A DNA stretch of 64,000 nucleotides from Oscillospiraceae bacterium (GTDB taxonomy: Bacteria > Bacillota > Clostridia > Oscillospirales > Oscillospiraceae), in NCBI GenBank assembly GCA_022846075.1, contig AP025582.1:1054001-1118000 (forward strand), written 5' to 3'. The position numbers and the translations under genes were made by a program. Positions within the stretch are counted from its first letter, which is position 1, and every line of letters begins with the position of its first letter. Shown here piece after piece: positions 26,625 to 37,930 of the stretch. The notes under the pieces are model-generated. The model saw nothing but the letters and a program-made list of their open reading frames with translations. It was not told the origin of the DNA and did not search any database.

Positions 26625-28733
26625 ATGCCTAGGAAAGTTACCTTAGAGAATACCCGGAACATCGGTATCATGGCGCACATCGACGCCGGCAAGACCACGA
26701 CCACCGAGCGTATCCTCTATTATACCGGCGTCAACTACAAGATCGGCGAGACCCATGACGGTACCGCCACCATGGACTGGATGGCCCAGGAGCAGGAGCG
26801 CGGCATCACCATCACCTCCGCCGCCACCACCTGCTACTGGAAGGGCACCAAGGACCAGTTCCCCCAGACCCGGATCAACATCATCGACACCCCGGGCCAC
26901 GTGGACTTCACCGTGGAGGTGGAGCGTTCCCTGCGCGTGCTGGACGGCTCTGTGACCGTCATGTGCGCCAAGGGCGGCGTGGAGCCCCAGTCCGAGACCG
27001 TCTGGCGCCAGGCCGACCACTACAAGGTCCCCCGCATGATCTACGTCAACAAGATGGACATCATGGGCGCCAACTTCTACCACGTCCTGGAGATGATCCA
27101 CGACCGTCTGAAGTGCAACGCCGTGCCCATCCAGCTCCCCATCGGGAAAGAGGAGACCTTCAAGGGGATCATCGACCTGGTGGAGATGGACGCCGACGTC
27201 TACTACGACGAGATGGGCAAGGACATGCGGGTGGAGGAGATCCCCGCCGACATGATGGAGCTGGCCAAGGAGTACCGGGTCAAGCTTATCGACGCCTGCG
27301 CCGATCTCAGCGATGAGATCATGGAGCTGGCCCTGGAGGAGAAGGAGATCCCCGCCGACCTGATCCGCAAGGTCATCCGTCAGGGCACCATCGACAACAA
27401 GTTTGTCCCTGTGTGCTGCGGCACCTCCTACAAGAATAAGGGCGTGCAGAAGCTGCTGGACGCTATCGTGGACTATATGCCCTCTCCGCTGGACATCCCC
27501 GCCATTGACGGCGTGAACCCCGACACCGGCGAGGAGGATACCCGTCCCGCGGACGACGACGCCCCCTTCTCCGCTCTGGCCTTCAAGATCGCCACCGACC
27601 CCTTCGTGGGCCGTCTGTCCTTCGTGCGTGTTTACTCCGGCATGCTGAATACCGGCACGTCCGTCCTGAACTCCACGAAGAACCAGAAGGAGCGCATCGG
27701 CCGCATCCTCCAGATGCACGCCAACCACCGCGAGGACATCGAGACTGTTTACTCCGGCGACATCGCCGCCGTCATCGGCCTGAAGAACTCCACCACCGGC
27801 GACACCCTGTGTGATGAGAAGCATCCCATCATCCTGGAGTCCATGGAGTTCCCCGAGCCCGTCATCCGCGTGGCCATCGAGCCCAAGACCAAGGCTGGTC
27901 AGGAGAAGATGGGCCTGGCGCTGATGAAGCTGGCCGAGGAGGACCCCACCTTCAAGACCTGGACCGACGAAGAGACCGGCCAGACCATCATCGCCGGCAT
28001 GGGCGAGCTCCATCTGGAGATCATCGTCGACCGTCTGCTCCGGGAGTACAAGGTCGAGGCCAACGTGGGCGCGCCCCAGGTCGCCTACAAGGAGACCATC
28101 AAGAAGAAGGTCGAGCAAGAGACCAAGTACGCCCGCCAGTCCGGCGGTAAGGGCCAGTACGGCCACGTCCGCATCACTGTCGAGCCCAACGAGCCCGGCA
28201 AGGGTTACGAGTTCGTCAACGCCATCACCGGCGGCGTCATCCCCAAGGAGTATATCCCCGCCGTCGATCAGGGCATCCAGGGCGCTATGCTGGCCGGTGT
28301 GCTGGCCGGCTATCCCGTGGTGGACGTGAAGGTCACCCTGACTTACGGCTCCTACCACGAGGTGGACTCCTCCGAGATGGCCTTTAAGATCGCCGGCTCC
28401 ATGGCCTTCAAGGAGGCCTGCCGGAAGGCCAACCCCATCCTGCTGGAGCCCATCATGAAGGTCTCCGCCATCGCCCCCGACGAGTATATGGGCGACGTGA
28501 TGGGCGACCTGAGCTCCCGCCGCGGCATGATCCAGGGCACCGAGGCCCGCACCGGCGCCACTCAGATCGACGCCCTGGTGCCCCTCAGCGAGATGTTCGG
28601 CTATGCCACTGACCTGCGCTCCTCCACCCAGGGCCGCGGCCAGTACACCATGGAGCCCCACAGCTATGTGGAAATCCCCAAGGGCATCGCCGATAAGATC
28701 ATTACTGAGCGGGGCCGCAAGGACGGCGAGTAA
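26625..28733 (+). CDS. fusA: Elongation factor G
   Basis: A 702-residue translational GTPase for ribosome translocation. The G domain has [15 protein letters not shown], the switch [11 protein letters not shown] and NKMD; domains II-V follow, with AYKETI and the conserved C-terminal [20 protein letters not shown]. Standard length. AAGGAG lies 8 bases upstream of the ATG, and the gene is 14 bases after rpsG. Confidence 0.99.
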   Translation: MPRKVTLENTRNIGIMAHIDAGKTTTTERILYYTGVNYKIGETHDGTATMDWMAQEQERGITITSAATTCYWKGTKDQFPQTRINIIDTPGHVDFTVEVERSLRVLDGSVTVMCAKGGVEPQSETVWRQADHYKVPRMIYVNKMDIMGANFYHVLEMIHDRLKCNAVPIQLPIGKEETFKGIIDLVEMDADVYYDEMGKDMRVEEIPADMMELAKEYRVKLIDACADLSDEIMELALEEKEIPADLIRKVIRQGTIDNKFVPVCCGTSYKNKGVQKLLDAIVDYMPSPLDIPAIDGVNPDTGEEDTRPADDDAPFSALAFKIATDPFVGRLSFVRVYSGMLNTGTSVLNSTKNQKERIGRILQMHANHREDIETVYSGDIAAVIGLKNSTTGDTLCDEKHPIILESMEFPEPVIRVAIEPKTKAGQEKMGLALMKLAEEDPTFKTWTDEETGQTIIAGMGELHLEIIVDRLLREYKVEANVGAPQVAYKETIKKKVEQETKYARQSGGKGQYGHVRITVEPNEPGKGYEFVNAITGGVIPKEYIPAVDQGIQGAMLAGVLAGYPVVDVKVTLTYGSYHEVDSSEMAFKIAGSMAFKEACRKANPILLEPIMKVSAIAPDEYMGDVMGDLSSRRGMIQGTEARTGATQIDALVPLSEMFGYATDLRSSTQGRGQYTMEPHSYVEIPKGIADKIITERGRKDGE

Positions 28734-28844
28734 AAGCGATTTTTATATTGCTTTTTCCGGCCCGATACGGTAAAATATTCTCGCATTTCTCTCAGCATTG
28801 AACATCATAAACACATATCGTGTATTATAAGGAGGATTATCAAA

Positions 28845-30047
<1,203 letters not shown>

Positions 30048-30065
30048 TTATTGCTCACGTTTATG

Positions 30066-30099
30066 AAAAGAGGACCGGCTTTTGCCGGTCCTCTTTTTT
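30066..30099 (+). terminator. tuf terminator
   Basis: AAAAGAGGACCGGC, loop TTTT, GCCGGTCCTCTTTTTT: a 14-bp perfect stem. Confidence 0.95.
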
Positions 30100-30122
30100 G
30101 TTTAAAGGATTATCGCGGGACA

Positions 30123-30164
30123 AAAGAACAGCGCGGCGGGGCTTATCCCGCCGCGCTGTTCTTT
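30123..30164. terminator. Bidirectional terminator near the nitroreductase gene
   Basis: AAAGAACAGCGCGGCGGG and CCCGCCGCGCTGTTCTTT form an 18-bp stem around GCTTAT, 5 bases from the nitroreductase stop on the minus strand. Confidence 0.92.
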
Positions 30165-30168
30165 CCTA

Positions 30169-30819
30169 TTACAGGCACCCGGCGCCGAGCTCAAAATGAT
30201 ACCGGACGATCCCCAGGTCGATGTGGCCGTACCTGCCGGACCCGGCCTCAAACTTGGCCTGTTCTCCCTCCAGGGCGATCAGGAAGTCCTGCCTGTTCAT
30301 GGCGGTGGGGGCCAGCATGGCGGCCTCCATCCCTTTTCGGAACCACTCGGGCATATCCCCTTCGGCCCGGCACAGCGCTTCCAGAGGCTTGGAGCGGTGG
30401 GGCACGCCCTGGGACGCGCCGTACCCCAGGGCCAGCACGCATACCAAGGCCTGGCCCGCTCCCACGACGGCCCGGCAGCGGTTCTTTTTATAGGTGGCCG
30501 CCACCCAGCAGGTATTCAGTCCCAGCTGTTGAGCCCGCAGGGCGATCCGCTCCCCGTAATAGCCCAGCGTTTCCTCCGCCTGACCGCCGGAGGGGCCCAC
30601 CAGCGCGATATAGTTGGATACGTTGCGGAAGCCGCCGTAATGGGCCATAAGGCCCTTGAATACGTCCTTGTCTCCCGTGATGAGCTGGATGGACAGCCCG
30701 CCCTCCTGGTTGCAAAGGTCGATCTCCTCCCGCAGGGCCGCGATAAGGGAGCCCTCGATGGGCCTGTCCTCATAGCTCCTGACCGAGTGCCGGGCCGTCA
30801 TTGCCTCGTAAATCGTCAT
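30169..30819 (-). CDS. Nitroreductase family protein
   Basis: A 216-residue flavin-dependent nitroreductase-like protein. The N-terminal MTARHSVRSYEDRPIE is the FMN-contact block, and GLNTCWVAATYKK with LVCVLALGYG is typical of the second flavin region. The C-terminal half (MEAAMLAPTAMNRQDF) fits the TM1586-like subgroup. Substrate unknown; such enzymes use NAD(P)H to reduce nitro or quinone compounds. The downstream TetR gene is upstream in transcription order, so the pair is likely regulated together. GGAAAG lies before the ATG. Confidence 0.88.
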   Translation of the reverse strand: MTIYEAMTARHSVRSYEDRPIEGSLIAALREEIDLCNQEGGLSIQLITGDKDVFKGLMAHYGGFRNVSNYIALVGPSGGQAEETLGYYGERIALRAQQLGLNTCWVAATYKKNRCRAVVGAGQALVCVLALGYGASQGVPHRSKPLEALCRAEGDMPEWFRKGMEAAMLAPTAMNRQDFLIALEGEQAKFEAGSGRYGHIDLGIVRYHFELGAGCL

Positions 30820-30852
30820 GTTGATTTCCTTTCTGCCGCAGAGCGGCCGGGT

Positions 30853-31437
30853 CTAAAACAAGGTGATTTTCTCAGAGAGCAGTTTCTCCGTCAGGGCCCC
30901 CCAGTCCCCATCATAGTGGAACCCTTTCATATTGGCCATGGCCGCCAACCCGTGGACCGCGGCCCACATGACCAGCAGATCGTCCCGCCGCTCCTCCGGC
31001 GGGACACGGCACCGCTCCATCTCCTGGAAGGCTTGGGCCCTGAAGATCCGGAAGGGCTCGAATTCGCCCTCGAAGGAGTCCTCGGTGAGGCGGATGCCGA
31101 GATCACCGTCCTCGTAGAGGAAGGAAAAATAGTGGGGGTTCCGGGCAAAAAAATCCACGTAGGCCCGGCCCATGCGGAGCGTGGCGCAGCCGGCCTGCCC
31201 ATCTGCGGCCTGCTGTGACAAAATGCCGCAGAACCGTTCAGTCACGTACCGCCGCATCTCCTCCAGAAGGGCCTCGGCGGTGGGAAAGTGGTTGTAGCAG
31301 GCGGCGGGGGAGACGTTCAGCCGCCTGGCCAGCTTGCGCAGGGAAAAGTTTCCGCGCCCCTCCTCGTGGATCAGGGCCAGCCCCTCCTCGATCAGCCCGG
31401 TCCGCAGGTTTCCGTGGTGGTATGGTCTTTCTCCCAT
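30853..31437 (-). CDS. TetR family transcriptional regulator
   Basis: A 194-residue TetR regulator. The helix-turn-helix is FSLRKLARRLNVSPAACYNHF near residue 30, preceded by GLIEEGLALIHEEG. The C-terminal ligand domain resembles TetR_C_33-like proteins (VDFFARNPHYFSFLYEDG). It is in the same direction as, and 33 bases upstream of, the nitroreductase gene, suggesting it controls that enzyme. I chose the ATG at 31437, which follows AGAGG; an in-frame ATG at 31491 has no RBS. Confidence 0.9.
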   Translation of the reverse strand: MGERPYHHGNLRTGLIEEGLALIHEEGRGNFSLRKLARRLNVSPAACYNHFPTAEALLEEMRRYVTERFCGILSQQAADGQAGCATLRMGRAYVDFFARNPHYFSFLYEDGDLGIRLTEDSFEGEFEPFRIFRAQAFQEMERCRVPPEERRDDLLVMWAAVHGLAAMANMKGFHYDGDWGALTEKLLSEKITLF

Positions 31438-31634
31438 ATGAGGACCTCTCTTCCAATGTAAACAGTTGTTAATATGATGGCATAATATCACAAATGTGAA
31501 CGGGTGTCAATATTGGGGGCTGGATTTCGGGGAGACGGAGCGGGGCGGCGGCATTTCTCCCGCCGGCGGCTTGCAAGGCGGCGGAGGTTGTGATAAAATA
31601 AGGCAAAATATGTGAAAGCGATTGAGGTCGTAAC

Positions 31635-32189
31635 ATGGACGAACTGGAGATCGGGAAAAAAGTACGCAATTACCGTACGGCACAAAAAATGACCATCCGT
31701 GAACTGGCGGAGGCGACGGGGCTCACCGCCTCGATGCTCAGCCAGATTGAGCGGGATTTGGTCAACCCCTCGATCAACACCCTGAAACTGATCTCCAAGG
31801 TGCTGGGCGTGCCCATTTTCCGCTTTTTCAAAGAGGACATGGCGGCCCGGGACATGATCGTGCGCCGTGACATGCGCAAGACCATCGGACGGCCGGAACA
31901 CAAGGACGTCATGTATGACCTTCTGACGCCGGACACCTCCGGAAACATTGAGTTCTGCCTCATGCGGATCCCGCCGGACAGCGACAGCGCCGATGTCTCC
32001 CAGACCCACAGCGGGGAAGAGGTGGCCTATGTGGACGAGGGAGATGTGGAGATCGCCGTGGCGGGGGAGTGCTATGAGCTCCACGCCGGTGACAGCATCC
32101 GGATTCCACAGTTTACGGAGCACTCCTGGAAAAACAGGACCAGCCAAATGGTGAAGGTTATTTTTGCCATCTCGCCGCCCAGCTTTTAA
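31635..32189 (+). CDS. XRE-cupin transcriptional regulator
   Basis: A 184-residue regulator: an N-terminal helix-turn-helix (MTIRELAEATGLTASMLSQIER) and a C-terminal cupin sensor with QTHSGEEVAYVDEGDVEIAV and FTEHSWKNRTSQ. Family members sense small amino-acid or polyamine-like ligands. It has its own terminator, and is followed by the hydrolase / NhaC / DsdA operon with its own promoter, so it is a good candidate regulator for D-serine use; that link is inference. Confidence 0.92.
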   Translation: MDELEIGKKVRNYRTAQKMTIRELAEATGLTASMLSQIERDLVNPSINTLKLISKVLGVPIFRFFKEDMAARDMIVRRDMRKTIGRPEHKDVMYDLLTPDTSGNIEFCLMRIPPDSDSADVSQTHSGEEVAYVDEGDVEIAVAGECYELHAGDSIRIPQFTEHSWKNRTSQMVKVIFAISPPSF

Positions 32190-32196
32190 AGACCGG

Positions 32197-32227
32197 AAAG
32201 CCGCCCCCGATGGGGGCGGCTTTTTTT
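32197..32227 (+). terminator. Terminator after XRE-cupin gene
   Basis: AAAGCCGCCCCC, loop GAT, GGGGGCGGCTTTTTTT. Confidence 0.93.
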
Positions 32228-32346
32228 GTGCCCGGATTTGGCCTGTGGATTCGATTTTTCCTTGGGCAAATCGACAAACTCTCACTTGAAAAGTTATATA
32301 TAATTAACGAAAATAATCTATACTAATTTTATTTGCGGCAGAACCG

Positions 32347-32375
32347 TTGACAGGACAAGGGAGTTAAACTATACT
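32347..32375 (+). promoter_or_regulatory. Promoter of hydrolase-nhaC-dsdA operon
   Basis: TTGACA at 32347-32352, 17 bp, TATACT at 32370-32375. It sits in an AT-rich 150-bp stretch with palindromic TTATATATAA-like tracts on both sides (near 32293 and 32395) that may be operators. Confidence 0.75.
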
Positions 32376-32457
32376 GAACGCAAGAAAGCAATAATTAACT
32401 TATATATCTCAAAGCGCCGCACCAAATTGGGCGCAGATATCAAAGGGAGGATATACG

Positions 32458-33276
32458 GTGGAAAGATTTGTGACGTGTGAAAGCAATGGCCTGACGCTGC
32501 GGGGCATGCTCCATGTTCCGGAGGGCCGGGAGGGGAAGCTGCCTATGGTCGTCCTGTTCCATGGGCTGTTCGACGACCGGTCAGAGATCAACTTTGTCCA
32601 TACGGAGCTGTCCCGGCGGCTGTGCGAGGCGGGGATCGCCAGCGTGCGCTTCGACTTTGCGGGCAGCGGTGACAGCGACGGACGGTTTGAGGATATGACC
32701 GTCTCCCGGGAGGTGGCCGACGGCAAGGCCATCCTGGACTATGTCAAAACCCTGGAGTTCGTGGATCTGGACCGTGTGGCCATCCACGGCCTGAGCATGG
32801 GCGGCTGCGTGGCCTCCATGGTGGCGGGGGAACGGGACGCCGACGTCTGCGCCCTGAGCCTGTGGTGCCCGGCGCCGGACGTGGTGTACAACATGCGGGG
32901 CAAGGTGCTGTGCGGCCAGGATGTCTCCGATATCGAGGAGAAGGGCTGCGCGGACGTGGAGGGCGTGAAGCTGGGTGTTGGGTTCTACTACGACGCGCTG
33001 AAGATCGATCCCTTTGCCGTGGCGGCCAAGTTCACCAAGCGGGTCAACCTGGTGCACGGGGACGAGGACATCACCGCCTCCGCGGACTGTTCCAGGCGTT
33101 ACAAGGAGATCTACGGAGACCGGGCCCAGCTGCTCATCGTCCAGGGGGCGGAGCACCGGTTTAAATCCTTCGCGTTCCGCCAGGCGCGGATGGATTCGGC
33201 CATGCGGTTTTTGACCAGAGAGCTGTTGGGCGAGGAAAAGGGGGTCGGTTCATATCTTGAAACGCCCGTAAAATAG
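32458..33276 (+). CDS. Alpha/beta hydrolase
   Basis: A 272-residue serine hydrolase of the S33-aminopeptidase-like group. The oxyanion region is VVLFHGLFDDRSE, the nucleophile Ser is in IHGLSMGGCVA, and the likely acid and base are in LVHGDEDITA and GAEHRF. The substrate is unknown; these enzymes hydrolyse esters or amides in the cytoplasm. Starts with GTG at 32458, 7 bases after AAGGGAGG. First gene of the operon with nhaC and dsdA, which suggests that it releases or processes an amino-acid derivative. Confidence 0.88.
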   Translation: MERFVTCESNGLTLRGMLHVPEGREGKLPMVVLFHGLFDDRSEINFVHTELSRRLCEAGIASVRFDFAGSGDSDGRFEDMTVSREVADGKAILDYVKTLEFVDLDRVAIHGLSMGGCVASMVAGERDADVCALSLWCPAPDVVYNMRGKVLCGQDVSDIEEKGCADVEGVKLGVGFYYDALKIDPFAVAAKFTKRVNLVHGDEDITASADCSRRYKEIYGDRAQLLIVQGAEHRFKSFAFRQARMDSAMRFLTRELLGEEKGVGSYLETPVK

Positions 33277-33305
33277 CCAGATGTTGTGTTGAAAGGAAGA
33301 GAAGT

Positions 33306-34742
33306 ATGGAAACAGAGAAAAAAGTCAAAGAGCGCAAAGCACCCTCTCCGGCCTTCGCGGTTGGGTCCTTTGTGGTCATCATCGCCGTGCTGGTGATCCT
33401 GATCAACCTGAACGTGGACACGACCATGTCCGTGTTCGTGGCGGCCATCATTGCCGCGGCCGTCGCTTTTATCCTGCGCATCTCCTGGGCGGAGACGGAA
33501 AAGACCCTGCTTCGTGTGGTGGCGGATTGTATCCCCACCTTCCTCATCGTCATCATGGTGGGCATGCTGGTGGGCATCTGGATGGCCGGCGGCACCGTGC
33601 CCTCCCTGATGTACTACGGCATGAAGCTGATCTCCCCCAAGATCCTGGTGCCCCTGGCCTTCGTGCTGTGCGCTCTGAGCGCTGAGTTTACGGGAACCTC
33701 CTTCGGCAGCGTGGCCACTATGGGCCTGGCCATGGTGGGCGTAGCCTCCACCACCTCCATCCCCGTGCCCCTGGTCATCGGCGCGGTGGTCTGCGGCGCC
33801 TGGTTCGGCGACAAGATGTCCCCCCTGTCGGACACCACCAACCTGGCTTCCGGAGTCAGCCGTGTGCCTCTGTATGAGCACATCAACTCCATGATGTACA
33901 CCACCATCCCCGCCGCCGTGGTGGCCCTGGTGCTGTTTACCATCGCGGGCCTTGTGTACAGCGGCAGTGAGATGGACTCCAGCAAGGCCGACCTCATCTG
34001 CGCCACCCTGACCCAGCACTTCAAGATCAATCCCATCCTCATCCTGCCCGCCGTTCTGGTGCTGCTGGTCTCCGTGTTCAAGCTACCCGCCCTGCTGGGC
34101 ATGGGCATCACCGTGGTGGTCAGCGCCGTCTTTGCCATGGTGTTCCAGGGCGTGGGCCTTGTGGAGCTGATGAACTGCGCCGCCAACGGCTTCTCTATCG
34201 AGACCGGCGTGGCCCTGGTGGACCCCATGCTCAACCGGGGCGGCATCTCCAGCATGACCGGGCTGCTGGTCACCTTCATGATCGCCAGCGTCATGGGCGG
34301 CATCATCACCGCCACCGGCATCCTGGACGTGCTGGCCAAGGATGTGCTGCTGAAGTTCATCAAGAACAGGACCGTTCTCGTGACCGTCACCCTGATCTAC
34401 TGCTACATCGTCAACTTCCTCACCGCCGGCGGGCAGACCGTGTCCATCATCGTCACCCAGCAGACCTTTGAGGACGCCTTTGACCGGATGGGCATCCACC
34501 GCAGGGTGCTCTCCAGGACCCTGGAGGATTCGGGCACCCTGAGCGCGCCCATCGTCCCCTGGGGCGTGGCCACCCTGTTCGTGATGAGCACTCTGGGCTG
34601 CGGCACCGAGTACATCAAATTCGCCTGGTTCATCTTCATCGTCCCCATCTTCTCCATCCTCTGCGCCGCCACCGGCATCGGCATCTGGGACAAAGAGGGC
34701 AACCCCATGTGGAAGCGGGGCAAGAAAGTGGCGAAGGTCTGA
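33306..34742 (+). CDS. NhaC family Na+/H+ antiporter-like transporter
   Basis: A 478-residue membrane protein with about eleven hydrophobic segments. Family features include SAEFTGTSFGSVATMGLAM, GAVVCGAWFGDKMSPLSDTTNLA and the C-terminal GTLSAPIVPWGVATLF. NhaC-type proteins exchange Na+ and H+, and several relatives move amino or organic acids. Between a hydrolase and D-serine dehydratase, uptake of D-serine or a derivative is a reasonable alternative to ion homeostasis. AAAGGAAGAG precedes the ATG. Confidence 0.88.
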   Translation: METEKKVKERKAPSPAFAVGSFVVIIAVLVILINLNVDTTMSVFVAAIIAAAVAFILRISWAETEKTLLRVVADCIPTFLIVIMVGMLVGIWMAGGTVPSLMYYGMKLISPKILVPLAFVLCALSAEFTGTSFGSVATMGLAMVGVASTTSIPVPLVIGAVVCGAWFGDKMSPLSDTTNLASGVSRVPLYEHINSMMYTTIPAAVVALVLFTIAGLVYSGSEMDSSKADLICATLTQHFKINPILILPAVLVLLVSVFKLPALLGMGITVVVSAVFAMVFQGVGLVELMNCAANGFSIETGVALVDPMLNRGGISSMTGLLVTFMIASVMGGIITATGILDVLAKDVLLKFIKNRTVLVTVTLIYCYIVNFLTAGGQTVSIIVTQQTFEDAFDRMGIHRRVLSRTLEDSGTLSAPIVPWGVATLFVMSTLGCGTEYIKFAWFIFIVPIFSILCAATGIGIWDKEGNPMWKRGKKVAKV

Positions 34743-34789
34743 TTCGGGGGCATAGAAACTTGTATTTCGCGTAAGGAGAAACAGAACCT

Positions 34790-36136
34790 ATGAAGGTAAT
34801 TGAAGGTAAGACATTGGAGGAGTGGGAGCGTGCCGTCCCGGCCATCCGGGACCTGACTGCCCTGCGGGAGACCATGTGGCTGGACGGGCACAAGCTCCCG
34901 GCGTCCCAGGCCGCCGGGGCGTGCCCCCTGGGGATGCCGGACATCCGGGAGGCTGAGGCCAGGCTGGCCCGCTTTGCCCCCTATCTGGCGAAGGTGTTCC
35001 CCGAGACGGAGCAGGCGGGGGGCATCCTGGAATCCCCCCTCCGGGAGATCGGCGGGATGGCCGAGGAACTGGGGGTTGAGGGGACCCTCCTGCTGAAGTG
35101 TGACAGCCACCTGCCCGTTTCCGGCTCCATCAAGGCCCGGGGCGGCATCTACGAGGTGCTGTGCGTGGCCGAGCGGATCGCCCTGGAGAGCGGGATGCTC
35201 ACCCTGGAGGAGGATTACAGGGTCCTGGCCGAGCCCCGGTTCGTGGAGCTCTTTTCCAAGTACGGCATCGCGGTGGGCTCCACCGGCAACCTGGGCCTGT
35301 CCATCGGCATCATGAGCGCCAAGCTGGGCTTCCGGGTCACGGTCCACATGTCGGCCGACGCCCGGCAGTGGAAGAAGGACATGCTGCGCAGCAAGGGCGT
35401 CACGGTGGTGGAGTATTCGGACGATTACAGCAAGGCCATCACCGAGGGGCGGGCCCAGGCGGAGAAGGACCCCTGCTGCCACTTCGTGGACGACGAAAAC
35501 TCCAAAAACCTCTTCCTGGGCTACGCGGTGGCGGCGCTCCGGCTGAAAAAGCAGCTGGAGGAGCGGGGGACTCCCGTGGATGAGGCCCATCCGCTGTTTG
35601 TCTACCTGCCCTGCGGGGTAGGCGGCGGCCCCGGGGGTGTGGCCTTTGGCCTGAAACAGGTCTTTGGCGACCACGTCCACTGCTTCTTTGCCGAGCCCAC
35701 CCACGCCCCCTGTATGACGCTGGGCATGGCCACCGGCCTCCACGCCCAGGTGTGCGTCAACGATTTCGGCATCGACAACCGCACCGCCGCCGACGGCCTG
35801 GCGGTGGGGCGCCCCTCTCAGTTCGTGGGCAAGCTGATAGAGCCTTTCCTGTCCGGGTGCTATACCATTTCCGACGAGCACCTGTACCGTCTGCTGACCA
35901 CCCTGGCCGACCGGGAGGGGATCCATCTGGAGCCCAGCGCCCTGGCCGGAATGACCGGCCCCGGATGGATCCAGGACAGCAAGCCGGGTAAGGAGTACCA
36001 GCGCCGGGAGGGCCTGACCGGCAGACTGCCGGAGGCGACCCACATCGTCTGGGCCACCGGCGGCAGCATGGTCCCGGCGGCTGACTGGCAGGCGTATTAT
36101 CAAAGAGGCAGGCAGCTGCTTGCGGACAACGCGTAA
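34790..36136 (+). CDS. dsdA: D-serine ammonia-lyase (D-serine dehydratase)
   Basis: A 448-residue PLP enzyme converting D-serine to pyruvate and ammonia. The PLP lysine is Lys115 in SGSIKARGG; the phosphate-binding glycine loop is [12 protein letters not shown]; the N-terminal domain [22 protein letters not shown] is DsdA-specific. Length and layout match DsdA rather than threonine dehydratase. It is last in the operon after an NhaC-type transporter, and ends at a 14-bp terminator. No DsdC regulator is near; the XRE-cupin at 31635 is the likely substitute. Confidence 0.95.
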   Translation: MKVIEGKTLEEWERAVPAIRDLTALRETMWLDGHKLPASQAAGACPLGMPDIREAEARLARFAPYLAKVFPETEQAGGILESPLREIGGMAEELGVEGTLLLKCDSHLPVSGSIKARGGIYEVLCVAERIALESGMLTLEEDYRVLAEPRFVELFSKYGIAVGSTGNLGLSIGIMSAKLGFRVTVHMSADARQWKKDMLRSKGVTVVEYSDDYSKAITEGRAQAEKDPCCHFVDDENSKNLFLGYAVAALRLKKQLEERGTPVDEAHPLFVYLPCGVGGGPGGVAFGLKQVFGDHVHCFFAEPTHAPCMTLGMATGLHAQVCVNDFGIDNRTAADGLAVGRPSQFVGKLIEPFLSGCYTISDEHLYRLLTTLADREGIHLEPSALAGMTGPGWIQDSKPGKEYQRREGLTGRLPEATHIVWATGGSMVPAADWQAYYQRGRQLLADNA

Positions 36137-36210
36137 AAACCGCTTCGGCGCGGGGCCGCCCTCAGAAAGAAGCGCGCGGCTTCCCTGTGCCCTTTCGCAA
36201 TGAGTGCTGT

Positions 36211-36250
36211 AAGGAACCCCGGCATCCGTCAGGATTGCCGGGGTTCCTTT
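36211..36250 (+). terminator. dsdA operon terminator
   Basis: AAGGAACCCCGGCA pairs perfectly with TGCCGGGGTTCCTT, followed by TTGC. Confidence 0.9.
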
Positions 36251-36362
36251 TGCTTTCTCTGGAAATGCCATAGGAAAGATTTTGCGTGCCCTCTGTGGCG
36301 GTTTTTCCTTTCTGGGTTCAGTCCTTGCGGGCCGGTGGCCTCTGCCTGTGACTAGAAATTCA

Positions 36363-36391
36363 TTGCTTTTTTACCGGTTCTGACGTAAAAT
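36363..36391 (+). promoter_or_regulatory. mscS promoter
   Basis: TTGCTT at 36363-36368, 17 bp, TAAAAT at 36386-36391. The rest of the 36251-36437 gap shows nothing else. Confidence 0.65.
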
Positions 36392-36437
36392 AATCGGTAT
36401 TGAACACCATCGACGGGAAAGGGGGGAGGCGCGGGAC

Positions 36438-37289
36438 ATGCCGAACGGAACAGATTCCACTGAGACCACGCAGACGGTTTGGAATATCCTGACCCTTCTG
36501 AAAAAACAGCTCATCAGCTGGGAGAGCCTTCTGGAGCTGGCGCTTCTGTTGGCGGTGTGCCTGATTGCGGTGAAGGTTCTGATGGCTCTGGCCAGGCGGG
36601 CCATCTCCCGGACATCCCTGGATAAGAGCGCCCATCGGTTCCTCCTCTCGGCCCTGCGGGGGGTGCTGCTGCTGGTGGTCCTGTGCGTCCTGCTGGGCTA
36701 TCTGGGGATCCCCACAGCCTCCCTGGTGGCGGTGCTGGGCGTGGCCGGACTGGCGCTGTCCCTGGCCCTCCAGGGTATCCTGGCCAACCTGGCGGGGGGC
36801 TTGATGCTCCTGGGGTCCAAACCCTTTACGGCGGGGGACTACGTGGAGGCCGGCGGGGTCAGCGGCACCGTTGTGGAGATCGGGCTTGTCTACACCAAGC
36901 TGAGCACGGTGGACAACAAGATCATCTTTGTGCCCAACGGGGAGATCTCCGCCAAGACCATCGTCAACTATACCTCTGCCGACAAGCGTCAGATCGAGCT
37001 GAAGTTCAGCGCCTCCTATGACGCGCCTCAAAAGACGGTAAAGGAGTGTATCGCCCGGGTGGTGGGGGAGCACCCCAAGACCCTGCCCACGCCGGAGCCC
37101 CTCATTCGGGTCTGCCGGTACGGCGACAGCTCCATCGAGTATATCCTGCGGGTCTGGTGCGCCACCGAGGATTACTGGCCGGTCTACTACGACCTGCTGG
37201 AACAGGTGAAGGAGGCCTTTGACGGAGCCGGGGTGGAGATGACCTATAACCATCTGAACGTCCATTTGCGAAAGGAAAAAGGAGAATAG
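36438..37289 (+). CDS. MscS-type small-conductance mechanosensitive channel
   Basis: A 283-residue MscS homologue. Three membrane segments occupy about residues 30-120; the pore helix is GLALSLALQGILANLAGGLMLL with the alternating Gly/Ala packing of TM3, followed by the beta domain with KPFTAGDYVEAGGVSGTVVEIG and FVPNGEISAKTIVNYT. It would release solutes on hypo-osmotic shock. GGGAGG precedes the ATG. It is 3 bases upstream of a membrane protein gene, so the two form an operon. Confidence 0.93.
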   Translation: MPNGTDSTETTQTVWNILTLLKKQLISWESLLELALLLAVCLIAVKVLMALARRAISRTSLDKSAHRFLLSALRGVLLLVVLCVLLGYLGIPTASLVAVLGVAGLALSLALQGILANLAGGLMLLGSKPFTAGDYVEAGGVSGTVVEIGLVYTKLSTVDNKIIFVPNGEISAKTIVNYTSADKRQIELKFSASYDAPQKTVKECIARVVGEHPKTLPTPEPLIRVCRYGDSSIEYILRVWCATEDYWPVYYDLLEQVKEAFDGAGVEMTYNHLNVHLRKEKGE

Positions 37290-37292
37290 ACC

Positions 37293-37862
37293 ATGGGAAG
37301 TAACACGAGCGCCGCCGGGAAGGGCCTGCGGCTGGTATTCTGGGGAAATCTTCTGCTGGTGGCCTCGGCGGTTCTGGCCTGTGTGGCGGCGCTGGGGCCG
37401 GTGATCACCGTCCTGTACGTGGCCGTCGGCCTGATCGGCCTGGTCCTGTCGGCCCTGGGGCTGGCCAAGGCTATGTCGGTCCACGGGGGCTACCGCACGG
37501 CCCTGTTCTTTATCCTGATCGTGCTGGTCTGCGATGTGCTGGCCGCCATCACGGGGAGCTGGGTCTACCTGCTGCTGCGGGCCGTTTCCGCCATCGTGTC
37601 CTACATGGGCATGGCCTACGTCTGCGACTCCACCGTCCAGCTGTGCATGGGCGAGCGGGGTATGGCCGATCTGGAGGACAAGGCCCGGAAGATGTACCTG
37701 GGCTGCGCCGCCGTGGTGGTATTCTGCCAGCTTTTGAGCGTGGTGAACGCCCTGGGGGACATGGGAGGCTTTATGAACCTGCTGTCCCGTGTGGTGCAGG
37801 CCATCGGGTGCATCTATTACATGTACTTCCTCCATCTGGGGAGCAAGGCCCTGGCGAGATAA
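37293..37862 (+). CDS. Unrecognised integral membrane protein
   Basis: A 189-residue protein with about five hydrophobic segments (for example LLLVASAVLACVAAL, VLYVAVGLIGLVLSALGL, LFFILIVLVCDVLAAI). I do not recognise the family. A conserved-looking polar stretch, CMGERGMADLEDKARKMYLG, sits between TM3 and TM4. Co-transcribed with mscS, so a membrane or osmotic role is possible but unproven. AAAAGGAG precedes the ATG. Confidence 0.75.
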   Translation: MGSNTSAAGKGLRLVFWGNLLLVASAVLACVAALGPVITVLYVAVGLIGLVLSALGLAKAMSVHGGYRTALFFILIVLVCDVLAAITGSWVYLLLRAVSAIVSYMGMAYVCDSTVQLCMGERGMADLEDKARKMYLGCAAVVVFCQLLSVVNALGDMGGFMNLLSRVVQAIGCIYYMYFLHLGSKALAR

Positions 37863-37895
37863 GAAAAAGGGTGCCCTGAAAAGAAAATGCCATGT

Positions 37896-37930
37896 AAAAA
37901 GGAGCCAGTTTACAAACTGGCTCCTTTTTT
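37896..37930 (+). terminator. Terminator of the mscS operon
   Basis: AAAAAGGAGCCAGTTT and AACTGGCTCCTTTTTT form a long stem with a T run. Confidence 0.93.
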
